Source: Symsagittifera roscoffensis | Taxonomy: Eukaryota > Xenacoelomorpha > Acoela > Convolutidae | Direction: 5' to 3' | DNA length: 64,000 nt | Assembly (NCBI RefSeq): GCF_963678635.1 | Contig: NC_087068.1 | Location: forward strand, 57,025,896-57,089,895 | Part shown: positions 1-11,964 of the stretch, one piece after another | Position numbering within the stretch: position 1 is the stretch's first letter | Layout: each line of letters begins with the position of its first letter | Position numbers and translations under genes: made by a program | The notes under the pieces: model-generated | What the model was told of the DNA's origin: nothing | What the model saw: the letters and a program-made list of their open reading frames with translations, nothing else | Database searches by the model: none

Positions 1-905
1 GGTTTCATTTTTTAGTGGAGACAACCCCGCTGACATCGGAACTAGAGGTATTACAGCTGATTCCCTCAAGCGAAGCAGTTGGGTAAGCGGCCCTTCCCTT
101 TTGAAAAATTCTGATTGCCTTTCAATCCAAATAGGAAAGTTACTGAGAAAATTTGCCTGGATGGTCCGATATCCGATCTGAGTGAGAGTATAGAGGTCTC
201 TTCCAATTTTCCGTGCACTGCAGTTTCGACTGACTCTGCCTTCCCTTGGGAAGAAAATAGTTCGTTCTCCAAGATAAAGCGGCTGATCGCAGATATGTTG
301 AGACTCTCACCTAAGCATAGACATTTCAGATCTCCAGATAAGGCCATAATTGATCCAGCAGAACTTGTCATTGCAGAGGAAAAATTTTTGCAACTTTCGC
401 AGTTAGAGTCATTCCCAGCTGAAAGTAAACAATTAGCAATTGGAAAATATATGAAAACATCGAGCCGTATATCTTGGTATTGGCCTTTTATCGGACCGAA
501 CGGTTTAGTTAGATCTACCGGCCGTATCCAACGTCTCTCCGCAACCGCATTCGTTCCGTCATTCATCAGCAATTTGTTGTACTACGCTTGAGATCTGCAC
601 TAAGAGCTATTGAAACCCATTGAGTGTGCTGTAGAAAGCAAAAAGCAAAAACAGTTACTCCAATGAAGTCTGACTTTCCCGCGGAGCGTCTAGGTTACCG
701 CCAGCCACCGTTCTCGAACTGCGGCGTCGATTATTTTGGACCATTTTATGTAAACATTCATCGATCTTCCGAGAAACGCTGGGGTCTTCTTTTACTTGCT
801 TAACGACTCGCGCAATTCACATTGAGTTAGTTCTATCCATGGACACAAGTTCATGTGTGATGGCTATCGAGCGCTTTAATTCTAGGCGAGGAACATAGCA
901 TTAAA
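1..905 (+). pseudogene. BEL/Pao retrotransposon fragment: end of RNase H region plus integrase
   Basis: A truncated, frameshifted pol fragment. It opens with a GDNPADIGTRG-type segment, the conserved BEL/Pao stretch just before integrase. The integrase zinc-binding region follows (115-591, with HRHFR, FIGPNGLVRSTGR), then the start of the catalytic core with GVDYFGP (about 722-742), which carries the first catalytic Asp. A one-base shift near 800 moves the frame to CLTTRAIHIE and SSCVMAIERF; homology stops near 900 at the motif RRGT. The same segments occur at 52.6-53.5 kb on the other strand, but the two differ at many residues, so this is a related family and not a recent copy. The left end runs off the window. 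No LTR is visible at the right break, so it is a 3'-truncated relic. Confidence 0.85.
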
Positions 906-3900
906 GTTGACATAGCATTAAAGTTGAACGTGTGAAAGCTAGTATAGTATAAAGCTAGTATGGTCGCTTGGCAATACCAGCTGTGTAGCCCTATTTGAGA
1001 ATCCTATTTGAGCCGAACTTGACAGAACATAGAATGCTAATAATTTAATCAGTTTTAAATTGGTTTTCAATTGAGTTTCTGTTAATTCAACCGCGTGAAC
1101 TGAATTTGCTTTCATAGAAAAAATCATAAATCAGCGCTTGATCAACCCCACTGTTGTGGCTTGATACGTTTAATGTAGTCACAATATTTCGACCATATTT
1201 CGTGAATTTAAAACTGAGCAGGATACCGTAAAAAACTCGATAATATTTTGCAGCCCACCACTTGTAAGAAAACTTTACACAAGCATTGATTTGATTTTGT
1301 GATTTGAAGCGAAAACAAGGCAAAAAAGTAGATTTTTGTTTTCATCATATGTTTTAAACAAAAAAAATTTTTATCATTAATTTATACATTATAACCTATT
1401 AGTTTTGTCTTTGAACATAAAATTGTTATATAATTGATTAGTAACAGAGAAACTTTGGTGCAGATTTGTCCCCTACCAGCAATTTTTTTGGTTCACATTG
1501 TCATCATTTTTACAAAAACTGGCATCAAACTAAATAGGCCAGTCAGAACAAGTTTGTTCTTCAATTTTTACTGCGTAAAAACCCTCTTTAATTCAATGAA
1601 CTAACGCTTTCCTGAAAAAAGTCAAATTTTGAAGGGCTCTTGAGATAAAATTGCGAGAAATTTAAGTAAATACGTAAAAATTACTCAAACAGAATCTAAA
1701 TCATTTCTCAGATACACTAGTCAGTCCAGCAACGTTTTGAAGTGGGCATAAACAACATTCAATTCAAATTGCTCTGAAAACGTTAAAGCTGGGTAACACA
1801 AAATTTATACAAATTTTAAGACAGTCGTAAAATCCTTTTGATGATTTTGTTAAAAAAGTTGCTATAAACTATGTTGTGTAGCCATATTACATGAAAAGTT
1901 TTTTTTTTCAGAAAAGATATTCCATATTCCCTACAAGAAAAACAATTTTTTTTTAAGTAGCGCTTTAAAAAGATCAAAACAACAGCAAAAAATTTTTAAG
2001 CTTGCTATCTCTTGCTACTCAAACGTATTTACGGAAAAATCTTCGCGATGGTTTTTTTTTCATTCTGTGTTTTTCAGCTGATCAAAATCAATTTCATTTT
2101 TTTTTCAACTTATTTGCCAATTAAAACAAAACTGCAGAATAGCAAGCTTTGAAGCTTTTCATTGTTGTTTTGACCATTGAAAATTGGGAGGAATATTGTT
2201 TTTAGGTGCGTTTTAGGTGCGCAAAATCAGATACCCCAAATAATCATCGGAATGGGTCGAGTGATATATGATATTAAAGCCATTTCAGTCGTTATTCGAA
2301 AGATACATAAAACTTCCTATGATTTTTTCAGCTTCGAGAAAAACTCGTTTAAAATTTTTGATTTTTGTCTAATTTTGAGCAAATAGGCTTGTATGTAATA
2401 AGCTTGTAATAGTTACGTTTACACTTGACTTTAAAAAATATTCATTAATTATTTTAGGGAATTAAAATTAATTATCCAAAATTCTTATAGCGCCCTTTTA
2501 TAAAAAACGTTTTAAGATCGAATCGATAAAAAAGTTTTGCAAAAAGTTCTCGAAACAATACTTTTTTTAAATTTTAATTTCATTCAATGTACCCAACTAT
2601 TTTCGAACGAACCTAATTACATTCGAAGTTCCCGCATCACGCCAAAGAAAAAAAATAGCAATTTGAAGTTGAACGAGTTTTCTGTAGTTTGTTTTCAAAA
2701 TTACGATCGCAACATTCTGTTCTCCTTGCACAGCAACTGGCTATCTGTGTTTTTTTATTTCATGATTCTGTGTGCACTATTGTTAGTTAGCTTGGCCCTT
2801 TTGTTCGGCGTTCTCGCTTTGTTTTTTTTTGCACTCTTGGGTTTCGAATTTCTGTTGACTGAAGTCATTAAGCTCAAAACACGGCGCTCTAAAAATCAAA
2901 ACTTAAATCCAATAACTACTCGACGTTTTCATTTTGAACTTAGTTACGACTTTTCACCTGCATATCCTTGATCGGTTTTGATTGTCAATACTTTTTGGAG
3001 AAGTGACTCAGAAGAGTTACACAAGTTGAATCACAGGTTACTAGGAACTAAATTTTTCGTAAAAATGAGCAAACTTCGAAATTTTTATATAGATTGCAAG
3101 CAATTTTTCAATTTTTGCTCAGTTCAATTATCATATTAAGAATTGAACAGAAAAGTTTTATTTCTTGACAACTTAATATTTCAAAAGTTAGTAGCAATAT
3201 CCCCAAAATCATGTAATGTAATGAACAGATCTGTGACAAAAATTAAGATGTCAAAAATTGTTTTTTTTTTGCGATTTGATAGAAAATAGAACATATGTGA
3301 CTTGATCGCTTTTCGTGTAATATGTTTGTAGCGAATGACTAGTTATCCACTTTGCTGCGTCATAAATATGATGTATGTAAATCAGGTGCCATTTGTTGAA
3401 ATAAATATACCCGAAAACTTCAAAAAAAGTTAATGGAACTGGATAACCTTGAAAAACTACTGAATTTCAAAACACAAAAAAAGAAGAGTTAGCTAATGGT
3501 TTCGGTTGAATGTCAATATTTTTATGTTCACGGCTAAAACAAGAAAAGCATTACGTTTACAGCTAATTCTTTGTTCAACTAACGCTTACAACTGTATCAC
3601 GAAAGCAAACTCTCGACCTCTTTTTACCATAGTGAGGCTCAACGCTAACTTGTCTAATTTTCCTCAAAAAGTAGAAGATAAGCCCCAGTCAGCAATATTG
3701 CGAGTCATACAGGTCCTGGCAAGTAATGATAATTCTATCATGAATGCTTGTTTTTTTTACTATATGGAAACGTTTAACCAAACTTTTTGATAAAACAAAG
3801 CGCGTTGTGTTTTTTTGGGCCTGTTAATCGTTGGTTAATCAAAAATTATTCAGTAACCACTCATTATTAAGTTATCAAACAAAAGTAACAATGCTCTTGA

Positions 3901-4480
3901 GTTTCCAAAAAAAACTTAGCTTCAGAGACTTAAAAAGGCAGTCAATATCTTGTACATAATATGCTTTGATGTCTAAATTAGGGATTTTGTAAGAGCATTA
4001 TGGTGGTAAAAAGTTACTTGACGCTAAAATCTTTTCAAAACGATAATTGATTCAAAAAAGTTTTAAGCACCGTTGTTTGGGGAGAATACAAAATTGCGCT
4101 GTGAAAACATCGTTGAATATTTAATAAATCAAAATTGTTATTGGTTTATGGCAAGATAACGTGGTTTATTGCAAAAATTCTTAAATGATTCTTGGGATTT
4201 TTTCACTGTAGTTTTAATTTTCGTGTAAAATTTTGTGATCAAGTTTTTGAGAGATTTTTTTAACGGAATTAAAAATTATATGATTAGCTATTTTGTTTTA
4301 ATCTGGTTAATGTTAGTTGAAATCGCACGTGTAATATCACATACAAGTTTTTAAATGTTATTCTTCATAACAATTTTGAACTAAAGTGTGTATCTGAGAT
4401 AGAAAGAAAATTTTTTCAGATTATGTTTTGCGTATGCTTGATACTCTAGCTTCTTTTGAAAAGTTTTCATAAATGTTGGA
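906..4480. other. AT-rich intergenic DNA, no supported gene
   Basis: Mostly poly-A/T-punctuated noncoding sequence with stops in all frames. The longest open stretch (2537-2971, +, 144 codons) contains a ~40-residue hydrophobic run around 2740-2860, but has no recognisable domain or splice context. A second open stretch (3506-3790, +) has nothing recognisable. Neither is called as a gene. Confidence 0.5.
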
Positions 4481-4486
4481 CCATTA

Positions 4487-4648
4487 AGATTTCCGAAGAG
4501 GCGAAGGCTACAGCATTATAACAAAGCAAGTAATTAAGGGCAATAAGATGTAAAATTTCAGAGCCAAAGATTTCCGAAGAGGCGAAGGCTACAGCATTAT
4601 AACAAAACAAGTAATTAAGGGCAATAAGATGTAAAATTTCAGAACCAA
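4487..4648 (+). repeat. Two-copy 81-bp direct tandem repeat
   Basis: The segment beginning AGATTTCCGAAGAGGCGAAG at 4487 is repeated almost exactly at 4568, a period of 81 bp, ending in TGTAAAATTTCAGA. Only a few bases differ (for example GCAAG versus ACAAG), so the duplication looks recent compared with the surrounding DNA. Confidence 0.85.
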
Positions 4649-4879
4649 AAAAAACATCTAATTCTGAAGTCAGTTGTGAAATTTTGGAGCTTGGCGTGAT
4701 TTTGTTTAGGAAAAGCCACGATGTTTTTAATGGTCAATTTTGAATGTACATTTGAAAATTTTCGAATGTAAATTAAAAGAAAGATTTGAAAGTGATTGTT
4801 ATGCACGTGTCTTGTTAAGCAAGAAAAAAAACAACAACCACTGCAACATCGACAACTGAGCGGACATTTTATCTCAAGC

Positions 4880-5075
4880 AGTGCTCGTGTTTGGAGCTGA
4901 ACTCGTTTGGAGCAGAGCACGTGTTCGGAGTACAGTTTATTTGTGGATTGGTGCTCGTGTTGGATGCAGAGCCGGTGCTTGGAGCTCGTGTGTGTTTGGT
5001 ACAGAGCCGGTGCTTGGAACTCGTGTTTGGAGAGGAGCTCGTTTCTGGAGCAGAGTGGCCCTTGCTCGGGAAGAG
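4880..5075 (+). repeat. Degenerate GAGCTCGTGTTTGGAGC minisatellite
   Basis: Repeated variants of GCTCGTGTTTGGAGC(A/T)GAG at irregular 17-45 bp spacing, directly before the retroelement coding region. All frames stay open across it, giving an artificial N-terminal extension rich in GAR/SSCV-type peptides. It may be part of the element's 5' UTR. Confidence 0.6.
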
Positions 5076-5108
5076 GTCGAGTTTGGTTCGAGGAACGCTC
5101 GTGATATC

Positions 5109-8100
5109 ATGAGGCGGACTCAGAGAGTTATCAAACCGCCTAGTTATCTGGGGTATAATTCTGATTCGCAGCTCAGTGTTTCCAATACCAGCGGCTTTGA
5201 AGTGGAAGATTTGTTAAAATCACAAGATAACAATGACCGCGTTAATGTTACACCGACAAGCAATGGCCGCACAGGATTAACTCAAGCCATGCAAGACCTG
5301 CAAATAGAAGATGTGCTATCAAAAACTGATCCGAATCTTGAAAGCCACGACGAAGACATAATGATAGAAGCATTCGGTGCGTCACTTGTTGACAAATCAA
5401 CTTGTCTTGATCATTCGATTTGGACTGAAAGATGGGTAAAATGTGTACGGTTGCCATAAAGACCATATACTTTGCCTAATGGTAACATTGGTAGGAAGTA
5501 CGTGGACCTACTGACACATGAACTGAAGCTTCTTTCTACCACTGCTGATTCCACTTCAGAAAGAGTTCTGGTGATGAGTCGTGTTTTCTGACAAAGAGAT
5601 CCAATGATCAAAGCATCAAAAGACATTCGAACACTTATTGGACGGTGCAGTGAAGACTGGAAGGAAAACAAATTCGACAAGTTGTTGGCGGAAGCAGTGA
5701 GATGTGGCAAAAAGAAACAAATAAATCAAGATAAGTTGGACGACAAACATTTCTCGAAAATGTTTGCTTCATTAATGATGAAAGGCAAAGTGAGAAGTGC
5801 TATGCGGTGGCTCTCGGAGAGAGCAAGCGGGGGTGTGCTTGGTCCGATGCAAGGGGTGAAGAAAGGTGTGACCGTTTTAGAGACTTTGAAATCAAAGCAT
5901 CCAGAGCCACACAAGTCACATCTCTCTTCGCGATTGCAAGTGCCAGTTTTACCCGACTTTGAAGATGTTACAATCAGTTTTTGCTTCCATTGAAAAGACG
6001 ACACATTCTTTGCAGGGCAGTTCGGGAGCTTCGGGAACAGATTCTGAGCCTTGGCAGACGGTTTTATTACGTCATTGGGCTTACAGTTCACACTTGAGAG
6101 ACGAAGTTGCAACTCTCGCCACAAAAATGTTCAATAAAATCTTACCATGGTCGAGAGTGCGAGCACTGGTTTCTGAAAGATTGATTGCGCTTGATAAATG
6201 TCCTGGCGTGCGACCTATTGGCATAGGTGAGTGTCTACGGAGAATAATTTGCAAACGTGCGGCTGAGTTCACAAAAATTGACCTTGAAGAAACATGTTCG
6301 ACTGATCAATTAGCTTGTTGGCTGAAAGCTGGCGTTGAAGGTGCAATTCATGCGCTCTCTGATGCTTTCGATGACAACAAGGAAGATGGCTGTGGCATGC
6401 TGTTGATGGATGCATCAAATGCTTTCAACTCGCTCAATCGTTAAACAGCGTTGTGGAATGCTCGAATATTGTGGCCTAGATGTTCTAGATTTCTCTTCAA
6501 TACTTAGAGAGGCTTCGCGTCGCTTTTTTTCGCTGGAGCCGATGAAGTGATATACACTAGGGAAGGAACCACACAGGGAGACCCACTGGCAATGTTCTTC
6601 TATGGTGTTTCACTTCTTCTCCTGATTCGGAAGTTAAACGATCCGAATAATGTGTTACAAAGTTGGTATGCTGATGATTCTGCGCCCATAGCAAAACACA
6701 AGAAATTGGAGATATGGCTCAAAAACTTGATTGAGGAAGGTCCCGCCTTCGGTTACTTTCCAGAGCCTTCCAAAAGCTTTCTGGTTGTCGATAAACAATA
6801 TGCTGAAGAAGCGCATCACATATTTGACAAGTACTCGATTACTATAGTGGAAGGGAAGAGGTTTTTGGGCGGTTTCATTGGAGACGGAAATTAAAAGGAC
6901 ATCTACCTGAAAAACAAAGAACTTTAATGGGTGACAAAATTGAGAAATTTTCTTTTGTGGCAAAAACAGAACCACAATGTGCTTTATCAGGACTGACTAA
7001 GTCCCTACAAGCGGAATGGAATTTTTCCCATGATGTTTTGGGTGGTTCTAGTCAGCTTTTTCAACCGCTAGAGAACCTTCTGATTGAGAAATTCTTACCT
7101 GCGATACTTGAAACTTCGTCGATTTCATCAATGGAGAGAAGTCTCTTTTGTTTGCCAGCAAGAAAGGGTGGTCTTGGAGTGTCTAACCCAACCAGTTTCG
7201 GTGATGAGTCTTACAACACGTCACGGGAAGCAGTTACGGTTCTTTATCATCCTATTGTTGATCAGCACGGTTTTTCCCATGAAGACCACAGAAAGCAAAT
7301 GTCTCGATCGCGGAAAAAACATCATCGAATAATGGAAGAAAAACATGAAGAGTTGTTGGGGGAGTTATTGAATGAGCTACCAGCAGACCAAGTTCGCGCA
7401 GTAAAAAGAATCAATGGTTGACAGCGTTACCGATTGCTGCAGAAAATTTTGATCTTTCGGAAGTGGAGTTTCGGGATGCATTGAGTGTCCGGTATAACAA
7501 AAACTTGATCGCTTCGCTTACTTTTTGTGATGGTTGCCAGTCACCATTCACCCTACAGCACGCGTTAGTGTGCAAAAAAGGTGATCTCTTAGCTTTACGG
7601 CACCATGAGATTAGGGTTGTTGTAGGCGACTTAGCTTCTTTAGTGTGGAAGGATGTACAGAGAGAGCCAGTTATTAGAGAATACAACTTGCAAGATGAGA
7701 CACCCGCATTAATTGCAGATTTGTTTTGTCGTGGAGTTTATGTTAGACAGGGGGGGGCGTCTTTTGATATTCGTGTCTCTGACACCGACGCCATCTCCTG
7801 TCAGAACAGAAGCCCCATGAGGGTTTTGCACTCAGCAGAGGTTGAGAAAAAGACAAAATATTCAGACGCGTGTCAGGAAAGACATGTGTCTTCCACTCCT
7901 CTTGTCGTGTCTGTTGATGGGATGCTTGCTCCAGAATTTGCATGTTTCCTTCAGAGAATAGGAGAAGCATTATCTACCAAGTGGGAGAAACCCTATAGTA
8001 AAACTATGAACTGGGTGAGGTGCCGGCTGTCTTTTGCCGTGCTCCGTGCTTCCAGTGTGTGCTTCCGAGAGACAAGGACCAAGTGGAGGAGTCTTGGCTC

Positions 8101-8120
8101 AGACCATGATTTCTTACCCT
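5109..8120 (+). pseudogene. Non-LTR-type retroelement with RT and C-terminal endonuclease-like domain (decayed)
   Basis: One coding unit broken by several frameshifts and stops (near 5457, 5599, 5990, 6442, 6893, 7420). In order: an N-terminal region from the ATG at 5109; a helical region (5604-5993); RT fingers with PGVRPIGIGE (6202-6231); motif A MDASNAFNSLNR (6406-6441); motif B GTTQGDPLAM (6565-6594); motif C WYADDSAP (6664-6687); and a thumb with LPARKGGLGV (near 7157). A CCHC-like finger follows (C-x2-C-x7-H-x4-C at 7527-7572), then RHHE. The last domain has FDIRV (near 7765), EVEKKTKY (near 7840) and a STPLVVSVDGM block (near 7892). The order RT, CCHC, RH(N/H)E, endonuclease is that of R2-type elements. 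Assigning the last domain as a PD-(D/E)XK nuclease is inference. Closely related ORFs are, to my knowledge, widespread in aquatic invertebrates. It ends at TAG 8118-8120 with no clear poly-A tail. Confidence 0.8.
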
Positions 8121-8935
8121 AGAAAAAAAATTACGGATGTTCTACAATGAAGAAAAGTTGGCTAGCTATGTGCAGACTCTGCTAGTAGTGTAAAACGTGG
8201 ACCTAAACGAAACAAAATGTTGAAAAAAAGAACCAAATAGTTAATTGACTGATTAAAAAAAATTGTATGAGAAGATTTATGATTCTATCAGATAAATGTA
8301 AGCTTGCCCCGCCCAAAAAAATTTTCTCCACCGAAAGATCAAAATTATTGAAATAATTATTTCGACTACCGATTTTTTTAATTTAAAATTATTGCTCGTG
8401 TTTTTTCATTTTCTGATTGCTGAATACAAATGTTAGTTTCAGGCAACTTTTAGTGAAATTAACCATCTTTACCAAACAGAATTTAGACATTTTTTTTGGT
8501 ATGACGGATTTAACGTTCAATTAAAATGTCCAAGCTCAGTGGTCTAAATGAACTATTCGTGGAAAGTCCAAGAACCTCAGAACTCTGCGATGGCTAACAG
8601 ATAAATTCTATCATTAGTTTTAAAGCTTTTGCACTTCGTGAAACGATTGCAGAACTTGCTGCATTTACCTGCAATTTATTTTTTCTAAGCTGACTAACTC
8701 AACGTTCAAAAATCCATCTTCAACACATGATTGGATTAGGGTCAATTTTTTGTCAATTATGAAAACTGTCTGTAGATCATCATATCTACACAATGTGTGA
8801 TATCACATCAACGAAGCTTTGATACTAGTGGTGAGATAGAAACCATTATTTTGATAGAAAACATGAAAAAAAGTTAAAATACGGTAATTTGAGAGAAGTT
8901 ATTTAAAAAAGAAAAACCACCATAAAAAATAAGAT
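8121..8935. other. AT-rich DNA, possibly 3' UTR of the preceding element
   Basis: No ORF or motif of note. The first ~150 bp contains short A runs that could be the decayed 3' UTR of the non-LTR element. Confidence 0.4.
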
Positions 8936-8939
8936 GAAC

Positions 8940-9600
8940 AAGAAGAATGATTTGAAAAAGAATTCTATAGACCTTCGTTCCTGCTATACAATCGTTTGAA
9001 TTTAAAGAAAAAAAGTTGCTACGAGAACTAGATAATCATTGCCCTTTCCCTTTCGCTCAATTTATATCAGCTTTTTTCTATTCGAAATTGATATTTTGAT
9101 AATAAATCGGCAATTTTGAACTTTTTAGGCATAATTTTATTCGAACGAATTTTTCGCCTCTTGTTGATGAGGAAAAGCTCTAATTTGTTTCAGTTAATCA
9201 GACTGATTCAAATAAGCTTAAAAGGAAAAATTAAAACTAAAAGTGCTCAAAATAGCCCTGTTATATTTAATCCGTTTGCTCGCAATGGCAGAAAAAAGCT
9301 TACAAGAACATCGATTTTTTGAAAATCGGGAATGCAAATGAAAACATCCTCAGTGTAAAAAGATGAAAAATTGAAACATTATCCGCAGAAAAAGTTATGT
9401 GACCATCAAAAGTTAAAAAATCGGAATGAATTTTGTATACAAAATTGGGTAAAATTCAGTTTTTTGATTTTTTGTTTAAAGTAGAAGCCAACCGTTGGTG
9501 TTCATTATTAGATTGAAAACGAATGAGGCATCCGAAACATTTTAAAAACAACTAAATATAACAAAAGGAATACCCGTAAAAATTTAGAATCTGATTGCAC
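8940..9600 (+). repeat. Dispersed repeat, copy A
   Basis: This ~660-bp noncoding segment starts near AGACCTTCGTTCCTGCTATA (8970) and includes TTTAATCCGTTTGCTCGCAA (near 9269). It matches 10600-11250 almost end to end, with roughly 85-90% identity by eye and many small indels, and matches 12765-13180 in part. I do not recognise the family. Confidence 0.75.
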
Positions 9601-10180
9601 TCAAAGTGCAATTTTAATATAGAATTATGCAACAAAAAGATCTTTTGAAAGGAGAAAAGTAGTTAATTATCCGAGAGAGACACGAAGCACTGGAAACCAA
9701 AACAGTAAAAAAAACCGAATACGCGAAAGTTTTCAACCAATCAACTTTCCAAATCTAACAGAAATTTTTGCTTATTTCCGTCGATTTTATGACTAATTAG
9801 TTCTGATTGGCTGTCAACGTGTTCGCGTATTTGATCTTTCGCGCTTGAGGAATACCCCCACAGTCAAAGGATTAAAAGCAAACTCTTCACATGAAAAAAG
9901 TTCATCCTTTTTTGCTAACTACTTTGAAAAAAAAATAATCATTTTTTCAAAAAAGATGAATATAAACAAGCGCCAGAAAAAAATTACGAAATTGTTTTTC
10001 GTTCAAAAAAGATTTACATCATTCATGAATCTAACAGGAGCAACATATAAATTTGTTGCAGCAAAAGACAAATACGCGATTTGGCATCTAAAGTGACAAT
10101 ACATGAGCAGACAAACGAAAGTCCGACAGTTCAATTTTTTCAAAGAAAAGACAATTTCTTACATGCTGAAAAACATAAGG
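9601..10180. other. AT-rich spacer, no gene
   Basis: Spacer between repeat copy A and a tRNA-like relic. An 83-codon open frame (9845-10096, +) is lysine/phenylalanine-rich and looks like chance in A-rich DNA. Confidence 0.4.
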
Positions 10181-10252
10181 TACGGCCGAAATTTGAACCC
10201 CCGACCTTTGGGTATAAAATTGACCGCGTTACCTCTAGGCCGAGTGGGAAAA
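10181..10252 (-). repeat. tRNA-like relic (SINE head or tRNA pseudogene)
   Basis: On the minus strand there is an A-box-like GGCCTAGAGGTAACGCGGTC (10223-10242) and a B-box-like GGGTTCAAATTTCGG in T-arm-like context about 30 bp further on. The spacing suits a tRNA-derived sequence, but acceptor and anticodon stems pair poorly. A functional tRNA is unlikely. Confidence 0.45.
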
Positions 10253-10599
10253 AGTTAAGGTTAAGGAATTTGTTAAGGTTCAATAGTATGCAAGTAAGAA
10301 AGTCAAGTAAGAATTGTCAGAAAAAATGTTTACGGAAGAAAGTCTAGTTCCCGTTTACAAAACACTTGCTTTCGCAAGTTCAATTAAATACAACAGTAAT
10401 GAGTATAATTGAAGTAGATGAGCATTGCTAAAATTGATCCGTTGGGGATGAGACAAAAATTTTACCAACAGATGACACCAGTCTTATGTAAAAAACCAAG
10501 ATCGGTTAAACTTGAGTTCATCTTCAGGTTTTTGATTTTCAAAAACAAAATATTAATCTATGAGGCATTTTTTGATTGCGGCTGTAAAATGCTTTAAAA

Positions 10600-11250
10600 A
10601 ATTTCAAAAAAACTCTATAGACCTTCGTTCCTGCTATACAACCGTTACAATTTAAAAAAAACAGTTGCTACTAGAACTAGATAGTAATTGCCCTTTCCCT
10701 CAATTGATATCAGCTTTTTTCTATTCGAAACTAATTTTTTGAGAGTAGTTCGGCAATTTTAAACTTTTCAGGCATACTTTTATTCAAAAAAGTTTTTCGC
10801 CTCTTGTTGATGAGAAAAAACACTTATTTGTTACAGTTAATCAGACTGATTCGAATAAGCCTAAAGGGAAAAATTAAAACTTGAAGTGCGCAAAATAGCC
10901 CTTTTGTTTTTAATCCGTTTGCTCGCAATGGTAGAAAAAAGCTGACAAGAACATCGATTTTTTGAAAATCAGGAATGCAAATGAAACATTCTCAGTGTAA
11001 AAAGCTGAAAAATTGAAAGATTATTCGTAGAAGAAGTTATAAGTTATTTAACCATCAAAAGTTAGAAAATCGAAATAGATTTTTTATACAAAGCTGGTTA
11101 AAATTCAGTTCTTCAGTTTTTTGTTCAAAGTAGAAAACAACCGTTAGTGTTCATTATTAGGTTGAAAACAAATGAGGTATTCGAAACATTTTAAAAACAA
11201 CTAAAATTAACAAAAGGAACACCAGAAAAAAATTTAGTATCTGATTGTAC
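10600..11250 (+). repeat. Dispersed repeat, copy B
   Basis: Second copy of the 8940-9600 repeat in the same orientation, about 1.64 kb downstream. It shares AGACCTTCGTTCCTGCTATA (10619) and AATCCGTTTGCTCGCAATGG (near 10913), and ends near the same ATTTAGTATCTGATTG. Confidence 0.75.
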
Positions 11251-11964
11251 GATCATCTCCACTTTTACGCATAAAATGAAGCTCAACTCGACAACACTGT
11301 AATTGTTTGCGAATTTTAACAAACAAAATACACTGGAGCAGAAGAGGACAAAATGTATTGAATAGGTATTTTTAAATACACGGATCTCTATCTCAAGCAA
11401 ATACACGGATCTCTATTTTTCTCCATGAAAACAATAGCCATTTGATGTGTTAGTAGCATATAAATTTACAAAAATAATGATCTTTTTTGTGTGTTTTTTT
11501 TGCAAAAAAAATGTTCATGTTTGATCTTTTTAAGAAATCGCTAAGATCAACTGTGATGTTGTTGTAATCATTGCAGCTGGGAAAAGACAACGATTTTATT
11601 TTTTTATTTTGATGTTTAAATACTAATCAAAATGATCGCAAAAAATTACACGTAAAAGTTTCAGTAAATGATGTGGATCGAAAAAAAATTGACCTGGATT
11701 TAACTTCGTATATCAGAGAATTCAATGTGATAGTTATTTGTGGCACTTGATTTTGCGTAAAAATTAGAACTTGTTTTTAAAAAAAAAAACTGAAAAACTT
11801 GAGCTCAAAGTTCTTCTTTAGTTTTGATGGTCCTAGCAATAAACCAAAATTATGAAAAAAAGATAAAATTTTGGAGAAACCTCGTGAGTTGAATTGAATA
11901 TTGAATTTTGTTCACACATAATCAAAACCATCATGAACTCATTATTTTTCGAAATAAGCTCCCC
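11251..11964. other. AT-rich DNA, no gene
   Basis: Only a short direct duplication of AAATACACGGATCTCTAT (near 11376 and 11400) stands out. Confidence 0.4.

Noticed and set aside
2537-2971. 144-codon plus-strand frame with a ~40-residue hydrophobic run
   Set aside because: Composition follows the T-rich DNA, no motif or clear splice sites, and no repeat-independent support. Kept only as a note.
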